DNA of 64,000 nucleotides, taken from Kineosporia mesophila (GTDB lineage: Bacteria; Actinomycetota; Actinomycetes; Actinomycetales; Kineosporiaceae). The notes under the pieces were generated by a model. It did no database searches. It saw only the letters and a program-made list of their open reading frames with translations, and was not told the origin of the DNA. Of the stretch, positions 30,635 to 39,922 are shown piece by piece (the stretch's first letter is position 1; every line of letters begins with the position of its first letter). The stretch lies in assembly GCF_021129235.1 (NCBI RefSeq), contig NZ_JAJOMA010000004.1, forward strand, positions 124,001 to 188,000, written 5' to 3'. The position numbers were made by a program, and so were the translations under genes.

Positions 30635-31312
30635 ATGGTCACAGTTCTGGCCCTCCCCGGTTCGTTCTGTACCCCAGCCGTGTTCGACCGGCTGGCCGCC
30701 GAGCTCACACCCGACCTCCCGCTCAAGACCTGGTCCTGGCTCACCCGCCCCGGCCCCTGGGACATCCCCGCCCTCGCCGACGACCTCGCCCGGCATCTGG
30801 AGGGGCCGGTGGCGCTGCTCGGGCACTCCACCGGCGGCGCGATCGCACTACAGCTCGTCCTGTCCCGGCCCGACCTGGTCACTCACCTGGTGCTGGTCGA
30901 CACCGGGGCGCACATGAAGGATCACGGCGACGTCCGGAGCATCCTGCGGGCACTGACGGCGGGCCTGGCCCCGGACCTGCTGGCCGCCGTGCTCGACCGG
31001 TCGTTCCACAGGCCCCTCGAGCCGGCGCTGCGCGAGGAATGGCTGTCCTGGGCGACCGACGTGAACCCCCAGGCCGCCCACGACGCGCTGGCCAGTCAGC
31101 ACGATCTGGACTTCCGCCCGGCCCTGTCCCGCATCACCGCGCCGACCCTGGTGCTGCACGGCGAGTACGACCAGGCCCGGCCCGTGCATCATGCGCAGGA
31201 ACTGGCCGACGGGATTCCCGGAGCTCGGCTACAGGTGTTACCAACCGGTCACACGCCGGTCCACGAGGCTCCGGACCTGGTCGCGGCGTGGATCAGGAGT
31301 CACATTCTGTGA
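30635..31312 (+). CDS. Alpha/beta hydrolase
   Basis: A 225-aa hydrolase with a full triad: the nucleophile Ser in LLGHSTGGAIALQL, the acid in VLHGEYDQARPVHHA, and the His in VLPTGHTPVHEAP. The oxyanion region is LALPGSFCTPAVFDRLA. The substrate is unknown, probably a small ester or amide. ATG 30635 has GAGGAGGGG just upstream. It is divergent from host xthA, with 70 nt between the starts. Confidence 0.88.
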   Translation: MVTVLALPGSFCTPAVFDRLAAELTPDLPLKTWSWLTRPGPWDIPALADDLARHLEGPVALLGHSTGGAIALQLVLSRPDLVTHLVLVDTGAHMKDHGDVRSILRALTAGLAPDLLAAVLDRSFHRPLEPALREEWLSWATDVNPQAAHDALASQHDLDFRPALSRITAPTLVLHGEYDQARPVHHAQELADGIPGARLQVLPTGHTPVHEAPDLVAAWIRSHIL

Positions 31313-31353
31313 AACCCCTGTCCAGGGGGCTCGACAAAGGGTAGACACGTGGC

Positions 31354-32559
31354 ATGACCCTTCTGGACGACGCGGCCGGGATCAGCGACGATCTCGCCGA
31401 TCTGCGGCACAGGCTGCATCGGCGCCCCGAGATCGGGCTCCGGCTGCAACGCACCCAGCAGGCGGTGCTCGAGGCCCTCGACGGCCTGGACCTGGAGATC
31501 ACGGCGGGTCAGGAGATCGGCTCGGTGACCGCCGTACTGCGCGGCACGGCCTCTCCCGACCCGGAGACCGCGCCGGTGGTGCTGCTGCGCGCGGACATGG
31601 ACGCCTTGCCTGTGCACGAGGAGGTGGGCAGCCCGTTCCGCTCCACCGTCGACGGCGCCATGCACGCCTGCGGTCACGATCTGCACACGGCGATGCTGGT
31701 GGGGGCCGCCCGGCTGCTCAACGACCGGCGGGATCAGATCGCCGGTGACGTGGTGCTGATGTTCCAGCCCGGCGAGGAGGGCTATCAGGGCGCCTCGAAG
31801 ATGATCGGTGGGGGCGTGCTCGGCGCCGCCGGTCGCGCCGTGGACAAGGCCTTCGCCCTGCACGTGCTGCCGAACCAGGTGCCGCTGGGCACGATCGCCA
31901 CCCGCCCCGGAGCGGTGATGGCCGCTGCGGACGGGCTTTTCGTAACGGCCCGGGGCTCCGGTGGGCATGCCGCGTCGCCGCACCTGGCCCGCGACCCGGT
32001 GCCGGCCATCTGCGAGATGGTGATGGCGCTGCAGACCGCGATCACCCGCCGCATCGACGCTTTCGAGGCCGCAGTGCTCACCGTGGGCAAGCTGAAGGCG
32101 GGCACCAAGCACACAGTGATCCCGGAGACCGCCGGTTTCGAGGCCACCGTGCGCACTTTCGACCGGGGCGTGCGTCGTCAGGTGCGCGATCTGGTGCACC
32201 AGGTCTGCCAGGGCATCGCCGACGCGCACGGCGTGGAGGTGGTGGTCGAGTACGTCGAGGAGTGCCCGGTCACGCTGAACGACGTCAGCGCAACCGACTT
32301 CGCCTTCGAGGCGGCGGCCAACCTGTTCGGCGAGTCCCGCACGCACACCCTGGCCCGGCCTCTCACCGGCACCGAAGACTTCTCCCGGGTTCTCGAGAAG
32401 GTCTCGGGGGCGATGGTTCTCATTGGTGCGTGCCCCGAGGGGCACGATCCGGAAACCGCACCGAGCAATCACTCGCCGCACGCCACGTTCGACGACGCGG
32501 TGCTTCCCGACGGGGCGGCTCTGTACACCGAGCTGGCATTGCGTCAACTCAGTATTTAA
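31354..32559 (+). CDS. M20-family metallopeptidase/amidohydrolase
   Basis: A 401-aa protein of the M20D group (hippurate hydrolase, N-acyl-amino-acid amidohydrolase type). Metal-binding motifs: LRADMDALPVHE, MHACGHDLHTAML, QPGEEGYQGA and the C-terminal TEDFSRVL. The dimerisation domain (VTARGSGGHAASPH) lies in the middle. It hydrolyses N-acyl amino acids; the substrate is not predictable. It starts 41 nt after the hydrolase gene and ends at a strong hairpin. Confidence 0.9.
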   Translation: MTLLDDAAGISDDLADLRHRLHRRPEIGLRLQRTQQAVLEALDGLDLEITAGQEIGSVTAVLRGTASPDPETAPVVLLRADMDALPVHEEVGSPFRSTVDGAMHACGHDLHTAMLVGAARLLNDRRDQIAGDVVLMFQPGEEGYQGASKMIGGGVLGAAGRAVDKAFALHVLPNQVPLGTIATRPGAVMAAADGLFVTARGSGGHAASPHLARDPVPAICEMVMALQTAITRRIDAFEAAVLTVGKLKAGTKHTVIPETAGFEATVRTFDRGVRRQVRDLVHQVCQGIADAHGVEVVVEYVEECPVTLNDVSATDFAFEAAANLFGESRTHTLARPLTGTEDFSRVLEKVSGAMVLIGACPEGHDPETAPSNHSPHATFDDAVLPDGAALYTELALRQLSI

Positions 32560-32610
32560 ATTGAGGACGCCCGCCACTCACCATCGGTGAGTGGCGGGCG
32601 TCCTCAATTT
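32558..32610. terminator. 25-bp perfect hairpin terminator (bidirectional)
   Basis: The arms 32558-32582 and 32586-32610 pair perfectly with a 3-nt loop (ATC). The stem has AAATTGAGG/CCTCAATTT ends, giving a T-rich run on each strand. It lies between the convergent M20 and folD genes. Confidence 0.9.
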
Positions 32611-32618
32611 TGAAGCTC

Positions 32619-33497
32619 TTACTGCCGCTCCGCCGCCTCGACGACGTTGGCGAGCAGCATCGCGCGGGTCATCGGGCCCACACCGCCCGGGTTGGGTGCC
32701 ACCCAGCCGGCCACCTCGCGCACGTCGAGCGCGACATCGCCCGCCAGCTTGGACTTTCCGGTGACCGGGTCGGGAACGCCCCGGCTGACACCGACGTCGA
32801 GCACGATCGCGCCCGGCTTCACCATGTCGGCGGTGATCATGTTCGCGACCCCGGCCGCGGCGACCACCACGTCGGCGCGGCGCACGTGCTCGGCCACGTC
32901 ACGAGTACCGGTGTGACACAACGTGACCGTGGCGTTGAGCTCGCGACGGGTGAGCAGCAGGCCGAGCGGGCGACCGACGGTGACGCCGCGGCCGACCACG
33001 CAGACCTCCTTGCCCTTGAGGTCGATGTCGTTGCGCAGCAGCAGATCCACGATGCCGTGCGGGGTGCACGGGATCGGGCTCGTCATCGGCGCGTTGACAT
33101 TGAGCACCAGGCGGCCGAGATTCGTCGGGTGCAGACCGTCCGCATCCTTCGCGGGGTCGATCAGCTCCAGGACCCGGTCGGAGTCCAGGCCTTTCGGCAG
33201 CGGCAGCTGAACGATGTACCCGGTGCAGGCCGGGTCGTCGTTCAGCCGCTTGACCGCGGCCTCCACCTGCTCCTGCGTCGCGTCGGCGGGCAGGTCCTCG
33301 CGGATGCTGTTGATGCCGACCTCAAGGCAGTCGGCGTGCTTCATCGCGACGTACTTGGCACTGCCCGGGTCTTCACCGACCAGCACGGTGCCCAGCCCGG
33401 GAACGATGCCCTGTTCCTTCAGCCGGGAGACACGCTCCTTGAGCTCGAGACGGATGGCAGCCGCGGCGGCCTTGCCGTCGAGAAGCTGCGCGGTCAC
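32619..33497 (-). CDS. folD: Bifunctional methylenetetrahydrofolate dehydrogenase/cyclohydrolase
   Basis: A 292-aa enzyme that interconverts 5,10-methylene- and 10-formyl-tetrahydrofolate with NADP. Motifs: [10 protein letters not shown] with the catalytic Lys, [27 protein letters not shown] (nucleotide binding) and [15 protein letters not shown] near the C-terminus. The GTG start overlaps the glyA stop by 4 nt, so folD is translated by coupling in a glyA-folD operon controlled by the upstream ZTP riboswitch. Confidence 0.95.
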   Translation of the reverse strand: MTAQLLDGKAAAAAIRLELKERVSRLKEQGIVPGLGTVLVGEDPGSAKYVAMKHADCLEVGINSIREDLPADATQEQVEAAVKRLNDDPACTGYIVQLPLPKGLDSDRVLELIDPAKDADGLHPTNLGRLVLNVNAPMTSPIPCTPHGIVDLLLRNDIDLKGKEVCVVGRGVTVGRPLGLLLTRRELNATVTLCHTGTRDVAEHVRRADVVVAAAGVANMITADMVKPGAIVLDVGVSRGVPDPVTGKSKLAGDVALDVREVAGWVAPNPGGVGPMTRAMLLANVVEAAERQ

Positions 33498-34792
33498 CAG
33501 GACTCCAGGCCTTCGTACAGCGGGAAGTCCTGGGCCAGCTTCTCGACCCGCTTGCGCAGGCTCTCGATGTCGGCCGTGGGCTGCAGGGCGTTCGCGATCA
33601 CGTCGGCGACCTCGGTGAACTCCTCGTCGCCGAAGCCCCGGGTGGCCAGCGCGGGCGTGCCGATGCGCAGACCGGAGGTGACCATCGGCGGACGCGGGTC
33701 GAACGGGACCGCGTTGCGGTTCACGGTCACGCCGATCTCGTGCAGGCGGTCTTCGGCCTGCTGACCGTCGAGCTGGGACTCGCGCAGGTCGACGAGCACC
33801 AGGTGCACGTCGGTGCCACCGGTGAGCACCGAGACGCCGGCCTTCGTGGCGTCGGCGGCAGTGAGGCGCTCGGCGAGGATCTTGGCGCCCCGCACGGTGC
33901 GGGCCTGACGGTCCTTGAACGCATCGGAGTGAGCGATCTTGAACGCGGCCGCCTTACCGGCGATCACGTGCATGAGCGGGCCACCCTGCTGACCCGGGAA
34001 GACCGCGGACTGGAACTTCTTGGCGTTCTCCTGGTCGTTGGCCAGGATGATGCCGCCCCGCGGACCGGCCAGGGTCTTGTGTGTGGTGCTGGTGGTGACG
34101 TGGGCGTGCGGGATCGGGCTCGGGTGCAGACCCGCGGCGACCAGACCGGCGAAGTGCGCCATGTCGACCATCAGGTAGGCACCGACCTCGTCGGCGATCG
34201 AGCGGAACGCGGCGAAGTCGAGCTGACGCGGGTAGGCCGACCAGCCCGCGATGATCAGCTTCGGCCGGGCCTCGAGGGCCTTCTCGCGCACGACGTCCAT
34301 GTCGATCAGGAACGTCTTCGGGTCGACCCCGTAGGCGGCCACGTTGTACAGCCGGCCGCTGTAGTTGATCTTCATGCCGTGCGTCAGGTGACCGCCGTGG
34401 GCCAGCTCCAGGCCCAGGATGGTGTCGCCCTGGCGGATCAGCGCGTGCATCGCGGCGGCGTTGGCCTGCGCGCCGGAGTGCGGCTGCACGTTGGCGTAGT
34501 CGGCCCCGAACAGGGACTTCACCCGGCTGATGGCCAGCTCTTCGGCGACGTCCACGAACTCACAGCCACCGTAGTAGCGCTTGCCCGGGTAACCCTCGGC
34601 GTACTTGTTCGTGAGCACCGAACCCTGCGCCTCGAGCACGGCGCGGGGAGCGAAGTTCTCGCTGGCGATCATCTCGAGGGTGTTCCGCTGACGGCCCAGC
34701 TCGTTGCCCAGAACAGCGGCGAGCTCGGGGTCGGCGTCAGCGAGGGACTCGTTGGTGATCGCGCGGCTGGTGGAGGCGGCGTCAGACGTCAT
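33494..34792 (-). CDS. glyA: Serine hydroxymethyltransferase
   Basis: A 432-aa PLP enzyme that converts serine and tetrahydrofolate to glycine and 5,10-methylene-THF. The PLP lysine lies in TTTHKT-type motif [14 protein letters not shown]. Further motifs are [31 protein letters not shown] and QPHSGAQAN. It heads an operon with folD, so the one-carbon units made here feed directly to formyl-THF. A ZTP riboswitch lies 56 nt upstream. Confidence 0.96.
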   Translation of the reverse strand: MTSDAASTSRAITNESLADADPELAAVLGNELGRQRNTLEMIASENFAPRAVLEAQGSVLTNKYAEGYPGKRYYGGCEFVDVAEELAISRVKSLFGADYANVQPHSGAQANAAAMHALIRQGDTILGLELAHGGHLTHGMKINYSGRLYNVAAYGVDPKTFLIDMDVVREKALEARPKLIIAGWSAYPRQLDFAAFRSIADEVGAYLMVDMAHFAGLVAAGLHPSPIPHAHVTTSTTHKTLAGPRGGIILANDQENAKKFQSAVFPGQQGGPLMHVIAGKAAAFKIAHSDAFKDRQARTVRGAKILAERLTAADATKAGVSVLTGGTDVHLVLVDLRESQLDGQQAEDRLHEIGVTVNRNAVPFDPRPPMVTSGLRIGTPALATRGFGDEEFTEVADVIANALQPTADIESLRKRVEKLAQDFPLYEGLESW

Positions 34793-34847
34793 GCGGTTAC
34801 TCCAAGCAGTGTCGGTCGTCGGGTGGTCAGGTCGTGCTTCCCTTGCC

Positions 34848-34926
34848 CCGGGCCCAGGCGAACGACCCGAAGACGACGACACTCCACCGCTTCCCGGTGG
34901 TGACCCACCCGAACGCCAGTCGCGGC
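34848..34926 (-). promoter_or_regulatory. ZTP riboswitch (pfl motif) upstream of glyA
   Basis: Read on the minus strand it gives CGCGACTGGCGTTCGGGTGG, GTCACCACCGGGAAGCGG and then TCGTTCGCCTGGGCCC, the conserved blocks of the pfl motif, including the pseudoknot-forming CCGCC/GCCTGGG parts. ZTP/ZMP signals a shortage of 10-formyl-THF and turns on one-carbon genes. A closely related copy lies upstream of purH. Confidence 0.9.
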
Positions 34927-35027
34927 GAGGAACATCGTATCAATGCCCGCGAGTGGCCGGTCGGTTGCGTATGGCGATAAGCATCGCATCATCCGCAACA
35001 GCTGTCAGCAGTCGGCGGACGAACGTC

Positions 35028-35284
35028 TCAAACCGGCTGGATTGCCGTCACCCGGCGCGTCCACGGCCGGGCCTGGATGCGCACGACCTTCCCGACCCGG
35101 ACCCTCGCGGAAAGCCAGCGGTTGGCCGGCAGGCTCACCACAGCGGGCGGCTCGTCACCGGGCAGCTCCGGCGTGGCCGCATCCGGCTCGATCTCGGAGG
35201 GCCGGGTCGACCAGAGCATGTAGGCGCAGCCCAGATCGCCAGGAAGAAGGCGACGAACAGGATCTTGATCAGGACATCAGGCAT
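35028..35284 (-). pseudogene. Frameshifted small membrane protein downstream of lemA
   Basis: ATG at 35284 shares one base with the lemA stop and begins MPDVLIKILFVAFFLAIW, a transmembrane helix. At about 35226-35236 the phase changes: the continuation YMLWSTRPSEIEPDAATPEL... to a TGA at 35028 is in another frame. One extra base in GGGCTGCGCCTAC would restore a single 85-aa membrane protein with a basic tail (VGKVVRIQARPWTRRVTAIQ). It is either a real one-base deletion or a sequencing error. Confidence 0.55.
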
Positions 35285-35868
35285 CAGAACTGGGCGGAGA
35301 CGTTTCCGCGCTCCTCGCCCCGGGCTTCGAAGTACTCGGCCGGCGTGAAACTCCCCAGGCCGGCGACGATGTTCGTCGGCACGGCCTGGATGCTCGTGTT
35401 GTAGGTCTGCACGGCGTTGTTCAGGAACTGCCGGGCGTAGGCGATCTTGTCCTCGCTGTCGGCCAGCTCGCCCTGCAGCGCGCCGAAGTTCTGGCTGGCC
35501 TTCAGGTCGGGATAGGCCTCGGCCACCGCGAACAGCCGCGACAGCGTGGCTGACAGCTCGTTCTCGGCCTGCGCCCGCTGCCCGGCGCCCGCCCCGTTCA
35601 CGGCCACCGCCTGCTGCCGCGCCTGCACCACGGCCTCCAGGGTGCCGCTCTCGTGGGCCGCGTATTCCCTCACCGTCTCGATCAGGTTCGGGATCAGGTC
35701 ATGACGGCGCTTGAGCTGCACGTCGATCTGTGCGGACGCGGCCTCGACCTGGTTCCGGCGGCGCACGAGCCCGTTGTAGGCGCGCACCGCCCAGAACAGG
35801 AAAAGCCCCACGACCACCAGGACGGCAAGCGTCACCACGAGCACCATGGCCACAACGTAGCCAGTCAC
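35284..35868 (-). CDS. lemA: LemA family membrane protein
   Basis: A protein of about 194 aa with one N-terminal transmembrane segment (MVLVVTLAVLVVVGLFLFWAV in part) followed by the LemA helical bundle: RRRNQVEAASAQIDVQLKRRHDLIPNL as family landmarks, then AVAEAYPDLKASQNF and AYARQFLNNAVQTYN. LemA proteins stand in the membrane with the bundle outside; their function is unsettled. GTG 35868 (VTGYVVAMV) is my choice; GTG codons farther upstream would lengthen the N-terminus. Confidence 0.88.
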   Translation of the reverse strand: MTGYVVAMVLVVTLAVLVVVGLFLFWAVRAYNGLVRRRNQVEAASAQIDVQLKRRHDLIPNLIETVREYAAHESGTLEAVVQARQQAVAVNGAGAGQRAQAENELSATLSRLFAVAEAYPDLKASQNFGALQGELADSEDKIAYARQFLNNAVQTYNTSIQAVPTNIVAGLGSFTPAEYFEARGEERGNVSAQF

Positions 35869-35952
35869 CGATCCCCATTCCACGCGTTTGCCCCATTCAC
35901 GACCCAAGGGGCAGACCATTCGGTCCTACCGGACGAGTCATATCCTGATGTC

Positions 35953-36327
35953 ATGGAAGAGCTGCGCTTCGGCATGACCCTCGACGACCGGCCCGCACGG
36001 GTGCAGGAGATGGGCGGGCGCGAGTTCACGGTCATCGGGGCGGCGAATCATTACCAGGAGATCGGTGTGGACGCCGAGGGTCGCCTCTTCCTGCTCGACC
36101 CCACCCCGAGCACGCCGTGCCTGCTCAGCAGCAGCATGGATGCCTTCCGCGGATTCCTGAAGGCGTTCGACGAGTTCTACGCGGGCGCCGATGCCGACCC
36201 GGAGATCCCGCGCCGCAAGCGACTTCGGCTGCTGAAGAAACAGCTCACCGCGATCGACGCCGATGCCCTGCTCAAAGACCTGCACTGGTCGGTCACCGTG
36301 GAACAGATCGAGGACGGCATTCTCTAG
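35953..36327 (+). CDS. SUKH-like (SMI1/KNR4 superfamily) protein
   Basis: A 124-aa protein with FTVIGAANHYQEIGVDAEGRLFLLDP, then SSSMDAFRGFLKAFDEFY, and an end reading LTAIDADALLKDLHWSVTVEQIEDGIL. This order resembles SUKH-4-type immunity proteins that neutralise polymorphic toxins. No toxin gene is adjacent, so it may be an orphan immunity gene or a domesticated relative. The call rests on pattern only. Confidence 0.55.
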   Translation: MEELRFGMTLDDRPARVQEMGGREFTVIGAANHYQEIGVDAEGRLFLLDPTPSTPCLLSSSMDAFRGFLKAFDEFYAGADADPEIPRRKRLRLLKKQLTAIDADALLKDLHWSVTVEQIEDGIL

Positions 36328-36350
36328 CGCATCGTTCACCCACCACGAAA

Positions 36351-36385
36351 AACGCCTCCCGGGAAAATGCTTCCCGGGAGGCGTT
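36351..36385. terminator. 15-bp hairpin terminator (bidirectional)
   Basis: The stem AACGCCTCCCGGGAA (36351-36365) with TTCCCGGGAGGCGTT (36371-36385) is perfect, loop AATGC. It lies between the convergent SUKH-like and GH26-like genes. Confidence 0.85.
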
Positions 36386-36397
36386 CTCGCGTGCGGT

Positions 36398-38308
36398 CTA
36401 CTTGCCCCAGAGCGCCTTGTACTTCGCGGCGGCATTCGGGTTCTGTACCTCGCCGAAGATCGACCCGGCGTAATAACTCGCCGGCTCGTTGAAGTAGGCC
36501 TCGTAAGCCAGTTGACTGCCCAGGCTTTCGAACCAGGCCTTCATCTTCGCGATGTAGAACGCGTTGTCGCCGCCGTTGTTACCGGCATGCGCCGTACCCG
36601 GGTACACACCCCACTCCGGCACGCTGATCTTCTTGCCGTGGTTCTTGGCGAAGTTGGCCCAGTACGTCAGGCCCTGCTTGCCGTTCAGCTGCTCGTCCCA
36701 GGCGGACTCGCTGGTCGCACCGGGCCACATGTCGTAGGAGTCGACGCCCACGATGTCGACATACTTGTCGCCCGGGTAGGCCTTGGCCGGGTCGGCCTGA
36801 CCGGCGCTGACGCCCCGGTTGACGTTCCAGTCCCAGGTCAGGGCCGGAGCCACCGACTCGGCCGCACCCACGACCTGTCGCCAGCACTCGGCGAAAGCAG
36901 CCGGATCGTTGGCCTGCCAGTTGTACCAGTCGCCGTTGAACTCCCAGCCCAGGCGGATGACGCTCGTGTCGTCCAGGCCCGCGGCCTTGATGTTCGTGGC
37001 GATCTGCTTCCACTTGTCGTTGTAGGCGCCCGAGGCGCACTGCGACAGGGTGCTTCCGTCTTCCGGGAAGGGCGGGAAGCCGAACGACTTGGTGTACGAG
37101 GTGTTCTTCCAGGAGTCGTACAGCCACTCCGGGTTGATCAGGTCGTCCCAGCTGGCGCGCGCCGGCCAGTCGACGACCACGTCGACACCCGCGCCGCGCC
37201 ACTTCCCGAAGGCCGCGGCGTTGCCGGCGCTGCTGCCCGGCATGTACAGACCCGAAGCCCAGCCCAGACCGGAGGCCTTGTCACTCAGGTTGGCCAGGCC
37301 GATCTGGGTGGTCTTCCCGCTGCTGGTGGTCGTGGACGGCGAGGAGTCCTCCGTCGTCCTGCTCGCGCTCGGCGACTTCGATTTGGTACTCGTCCTGGCC
37401 GCGGCCTTCTTGGTCTTCGTGGACGTGGCCTTGCCCAGGCGTTCCTGGTTCTTCTTCAGCTCTTCCGAGGTCGGCGACGCGGAACGGTCCGCGGTGATCG
37501 CCGGCATCGAGTTGCTGTCGCTCGTCAGCGCGGCCTCTTCGACCGTGTCCTGCTGGGCGCGGTCGATGAAGTAGGCGCCGGGCACGGCAATGGTCAGCGC
37601 GATCGCCACGGCACCGAGCCAGGCGCGCTTGTTGCTGACCGCACGGCCGATCGGGCCGCGGTTGGACCGGCGGCCGGTCTTCGGGCGCTGCCCCCGCAGG
37701 GCACGGCGGCTGCTGAGCTCACCGGTGGGCGTCGGGTCGTCGACCGTGACATCGGTCTCGACGATCTCCAGCGACCCGGACGGCGGGGCCTTCACCGTGG
37801 CGCGTGCGGAGCGGACCTTGATGGAACCGGTCTGCGTCTCCTCCAGCTGGGGGATCGCGACCGTGACGGCGTCGGGGTCGGTCTCGCGACCCAGCAGCCC
37901 GAACGTCAGCTGGCGCTGCAGGGCGCGGCGACGGCGCCGCTTCTCCATGCGCTCGCGGCGGGCCCGCAGGTCGGAGCGGCTGAGCCGCTGCTCGGCCGGG
38001 GCCGGCTCGACCCGGACGCTCGTGGCCTGGGTGCTCCGGGTGCTCTTGTCCTGGCCGTCGTCGTCGGCAAAGAAAGAGGACCCCTCCAACGCACCCACTC
38101 GGGCGTTGGCAGCGGCGCGCCGCTTGCGGCGGGCCATTGCGGGGTCCAGCGGGGCAGATCGGACGGAATCGCGGGTTGCTCGGGTGGCTCGGCTACGGCG
38201 GGTGTCGAGCACTTCGCCACGGTTCGCGGGAGCCTCCCGGCCCTCACGCTCCGCAGCGGATCTGGCTCTTCGATCGCCCTCGCCCTGAGCTCTGCGTCTG
38301 CTCGTCAC
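36398..38308 (-). CDS. Membrane-anchored GH26-like glycoside hydrolase
   Basis: A protein of about 636 aa. A long basic cytoplasmic N-terminus (RMEKRRRRRALQRQ and similar) leads to one transmembrane segment (AWLGAVAIALTIAVPGAYFI), a Ser/Thr/Lys linker and a C-terminal TIM-barrel-like domain. The barrel has VIRLGWEFNGDWYNWQ, with the acid/base Glu typical of GH26, and KKISVPEWGVYPG with the nucleophile Glu. GH26 enzymes cut mannans or related beta-glycans. The catalytic domain faces outward. The start is uncertain (GTG 38308, or GTG 38347). Confidence 0.75.
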   Translation of the reverse strand: MTSRRRAQGEGDRRARSAAEREGREAPANRGEVLDTRRSRATRATRDSVRSAPLDPAMARRKRRAAANARVGALEGSSFFADDDGQDKSTRSTQATSVRVEPAPAEQRLSRSDLRARRERMEKRRRRRALQRQLTFGLLGRETDPDAVTVAIPQLEETQTGSIKVRSARATVKAPPSGSLEIVETDVTVDDPTPTGELSSRRALRGQRPKTGRRSNRGPIGRAVSNKRAWLGAVAIALTIAVPGAYFIDRAQQDTVEEAALTSDSNSMPAITADRSASPTSEELKKNQERLGKATSTKTKKAAARTSTKSKSPSASRTTEDSSPSTTTSSGKTTQIGLANLSDKASGLGWASGLYMPGSSAGNAAAFGKWRGAGVDVVVDWPARASWDDLINPEWLYDSWKNTSYTKSFGFPPFPEDGSTLSQCASGAYNDKWKQIATNIKAAGLDDTSVIRLGWEFNGDWYNWQANDPAAFAECWRQVVGAAESVAPALTWDWNVNRGVSAGQADPAKAYPGDKYVDIVGVDSYDMWPGATSESAWDEQLNGKQGLTYWANFAKNHGKKISVPEWGVYPGTAHAGNNGGDNAFYIAKMKAWFESLGSQLAYEAYFNEPASYYAGSIFGEVQNPNAAAKYKALWGK

Positions 38309-38347
38309 GGTGGTTCTCTGCTCCCATGGTCGCCCGGCTTCTTGCAC

Positions 38348-38853
38348 GGCTGCTGGCCGCCCTTGGCCGGTTGATACGGATGCATCCCGGCCATATGTCG
38401 CAACCGAGATCGAATCGTGATGCTAGGTGACCCCGTCCCCAACCGTCTAATGTGTGGCAGACCATACCAGTGCTGGTCAGAGGCCATTCAAGGCAATCTT
38501 GGGATTCTCAGGACAGTCTCAGGTGAGACCCGCCCGACCAATTCCCAACCCTCGCAGAACGGACGTCGCGCAGGTCATGGCGGCGTGTTGGTGGTGCCAA
38601 ATGATCATGTGAGCTGCGGGTCTAACGGTGAGCCATCGAACGACTACGCAGTACCGGCAGGTAGCGCGCAACGCATCTTTGCCACTTCCATAACATTCAC
38701 TTAGCGTGCAAGTCCTTGAAGGTCACGAGCACTGCTTCTGATGTGCTATCAGATCCGCTCCCGTGCTCGATCGGGCCGCCTTTCCCGAGGTCGCCCCACC
38801 TCGCCGGGGCGCCGCTCTTGACCGTTCGGTGCCCTCCCACGCACGCTGCGCAG
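38348..38853. other. Non-coding stretch between divergent GH26-like and purU genes
   Basis: About 500 nt with no frame that looks coding and no riboswitch I recognise. It must hold the two divergent promoters. Confidence 0.5.
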
Positions 38854-39798
38854 GTGACCGAGGCCTCTGCATCCACCCCATCCGCGCCGACATCCACACC
38901 TACTCCCCTCGGCACGGGCGGCTCCGCCCCGGCCGACCGCCGGCAGTACATCCTGACGCTCGCCTGTGAGGACAGGCCGGGCATCGTCTACGCCGTCGCC
39001 AGCTTCCTCATCCAGCACGGCTGCAACATCCTGCAGAGCGAGCAGTTCGACGATCACGACGGCACCGACCCGGGCATCTTCTTCATGCGGGTGAAGTTCA
39101 CCGCGCTCGACCCGGTCGAGACCCTCGACCGTCTGCGCAACGGGTTCCTGTCCGTCGCCGACTCGTTCCAGATGCAGTGGCGCCTCGTCGACGCCAGTAC
39201 CCGCTGCCGCACCCTGGTGCTGGTGTCGAAGTTCGGCCACTGCCTCAACGACCTGCTCTTCCGTCACCGCATCGGCGCGCTCGGCATCGACATCCCCGCC
39301 GTCGTCAGCAACCACCGGGAGTTCGAGGACCTCGTGCAGTCGCACGGCATCCCGTTCATCCACATCCCGGTCACCAGGGACACCAAGCCCGAGGCCGAGA
39401 AACAGCTCCTGGAGATCGTCGACCGCGAGAAGATCGACCTCGTCGTCCTCGCCCGCTACATGCAGGTGCTCTCCCCCGAGCTCTGCCAGGCCCTCAGCGG
39501 CAAGGCCATCAACATTCACCACTCGTTCCTGCCCAGCTTCAAGGGTGCGAGGCCCTACCAGCAGGCCCACGCCCGCGGCGTGAAGATCATCGGGGCCACC
39601 GCCCACTACGTCACGTCCGACCTCGACGAGGGCCCGATCATCGAGCAGGACGTCCAGCGCGTCACCCACGCCACCAGCGCCGAGCAGATGGCCGCCGCCG
39701 GACGGGACGTCGAGTGCCAGGTGCTCTCACGAGCCGTCACCTGGCACGCCGAAAACAAGGTCATGATCAACGGCACGAAGACCGTCGTCTTCAGCTGA
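38854..39798 (+). CDS. purU: Formyltetrahydrofolate deformylase
   Basis: A 314-aa enzyme that releases formate from 10-formyl-THF and so balances one-carbon pools. The N-terminal ACT domain (YILTLACEDRPGIVYAVASFL, about residues 31-51) is followed by the formyltransferase-like domain with NIHHSFLPSFKGARPYQQA and the catalytic Asp in ATAHYVTSDLDEGPII. The first 28 residues are a Ser/Pro/Thr-rich extension. GTG 38854 is the likely start but has a weak ribosome site. Confidence 0.92.
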   Translation: MTEASASTPSAPTSTPTPLGTGGSAPADRRQYILTLACEDRPGIVYAVASFLIQHGCNILQSEQFDDHDGTDPGIFFMRVKFTALDPVETLDRLRNGFLSVADSFQMQWRLVDASTRCRTLVLVSKFGHCLNDLLFRHRIGALGIDIPAVVSNHREFEDLVQSHGIPFIHIPVTRDTKPEAEKQLLEIVDREKIDLVVLARYMQVLSPELCQALSGKAINIHHSFLPSFKGARPYQQAHARGVKIIGATAHYVTSDLDEGPIIEQDVQRVTHATSAEQMAAAGRDVECQVLSRAVTWHAENKVMINGTKTVVFS

Positions 39799-39807
39799 CC
39801 CCACCCC

Positions 39808-39843
39808 GAACGGCCCGGCCCCCGTCCAGGGGCCGGGCCGTTC
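39808..39843 (+). terminator. Terminator hairpin after purU
   Basis: A 15-bp GC-rich stem (39808-39822 with 39829-39843, GAACGGCCCGGCCCC type) and 6-nt loop, 9 nt after the purU stop, followed by a short T-containing run. Confidence 0.8.
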
Positions 39844-39922
39844 TGCTTTGGAGCTTGTGGACGTTATCCACAGTTTGGATTCAGGGGCGGACTTTGAGGG
39901 GGAGGCTGGCTATTCTCTTTGC

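Noticed and set aside
36263-38374. A 703-codon open frame antisense to the GH26-like gene
   Set aside because: It is Arg/Gly/Val-rich without motifs; the opposite strand encodes a recognisable glycosidase with its Glu motifs.
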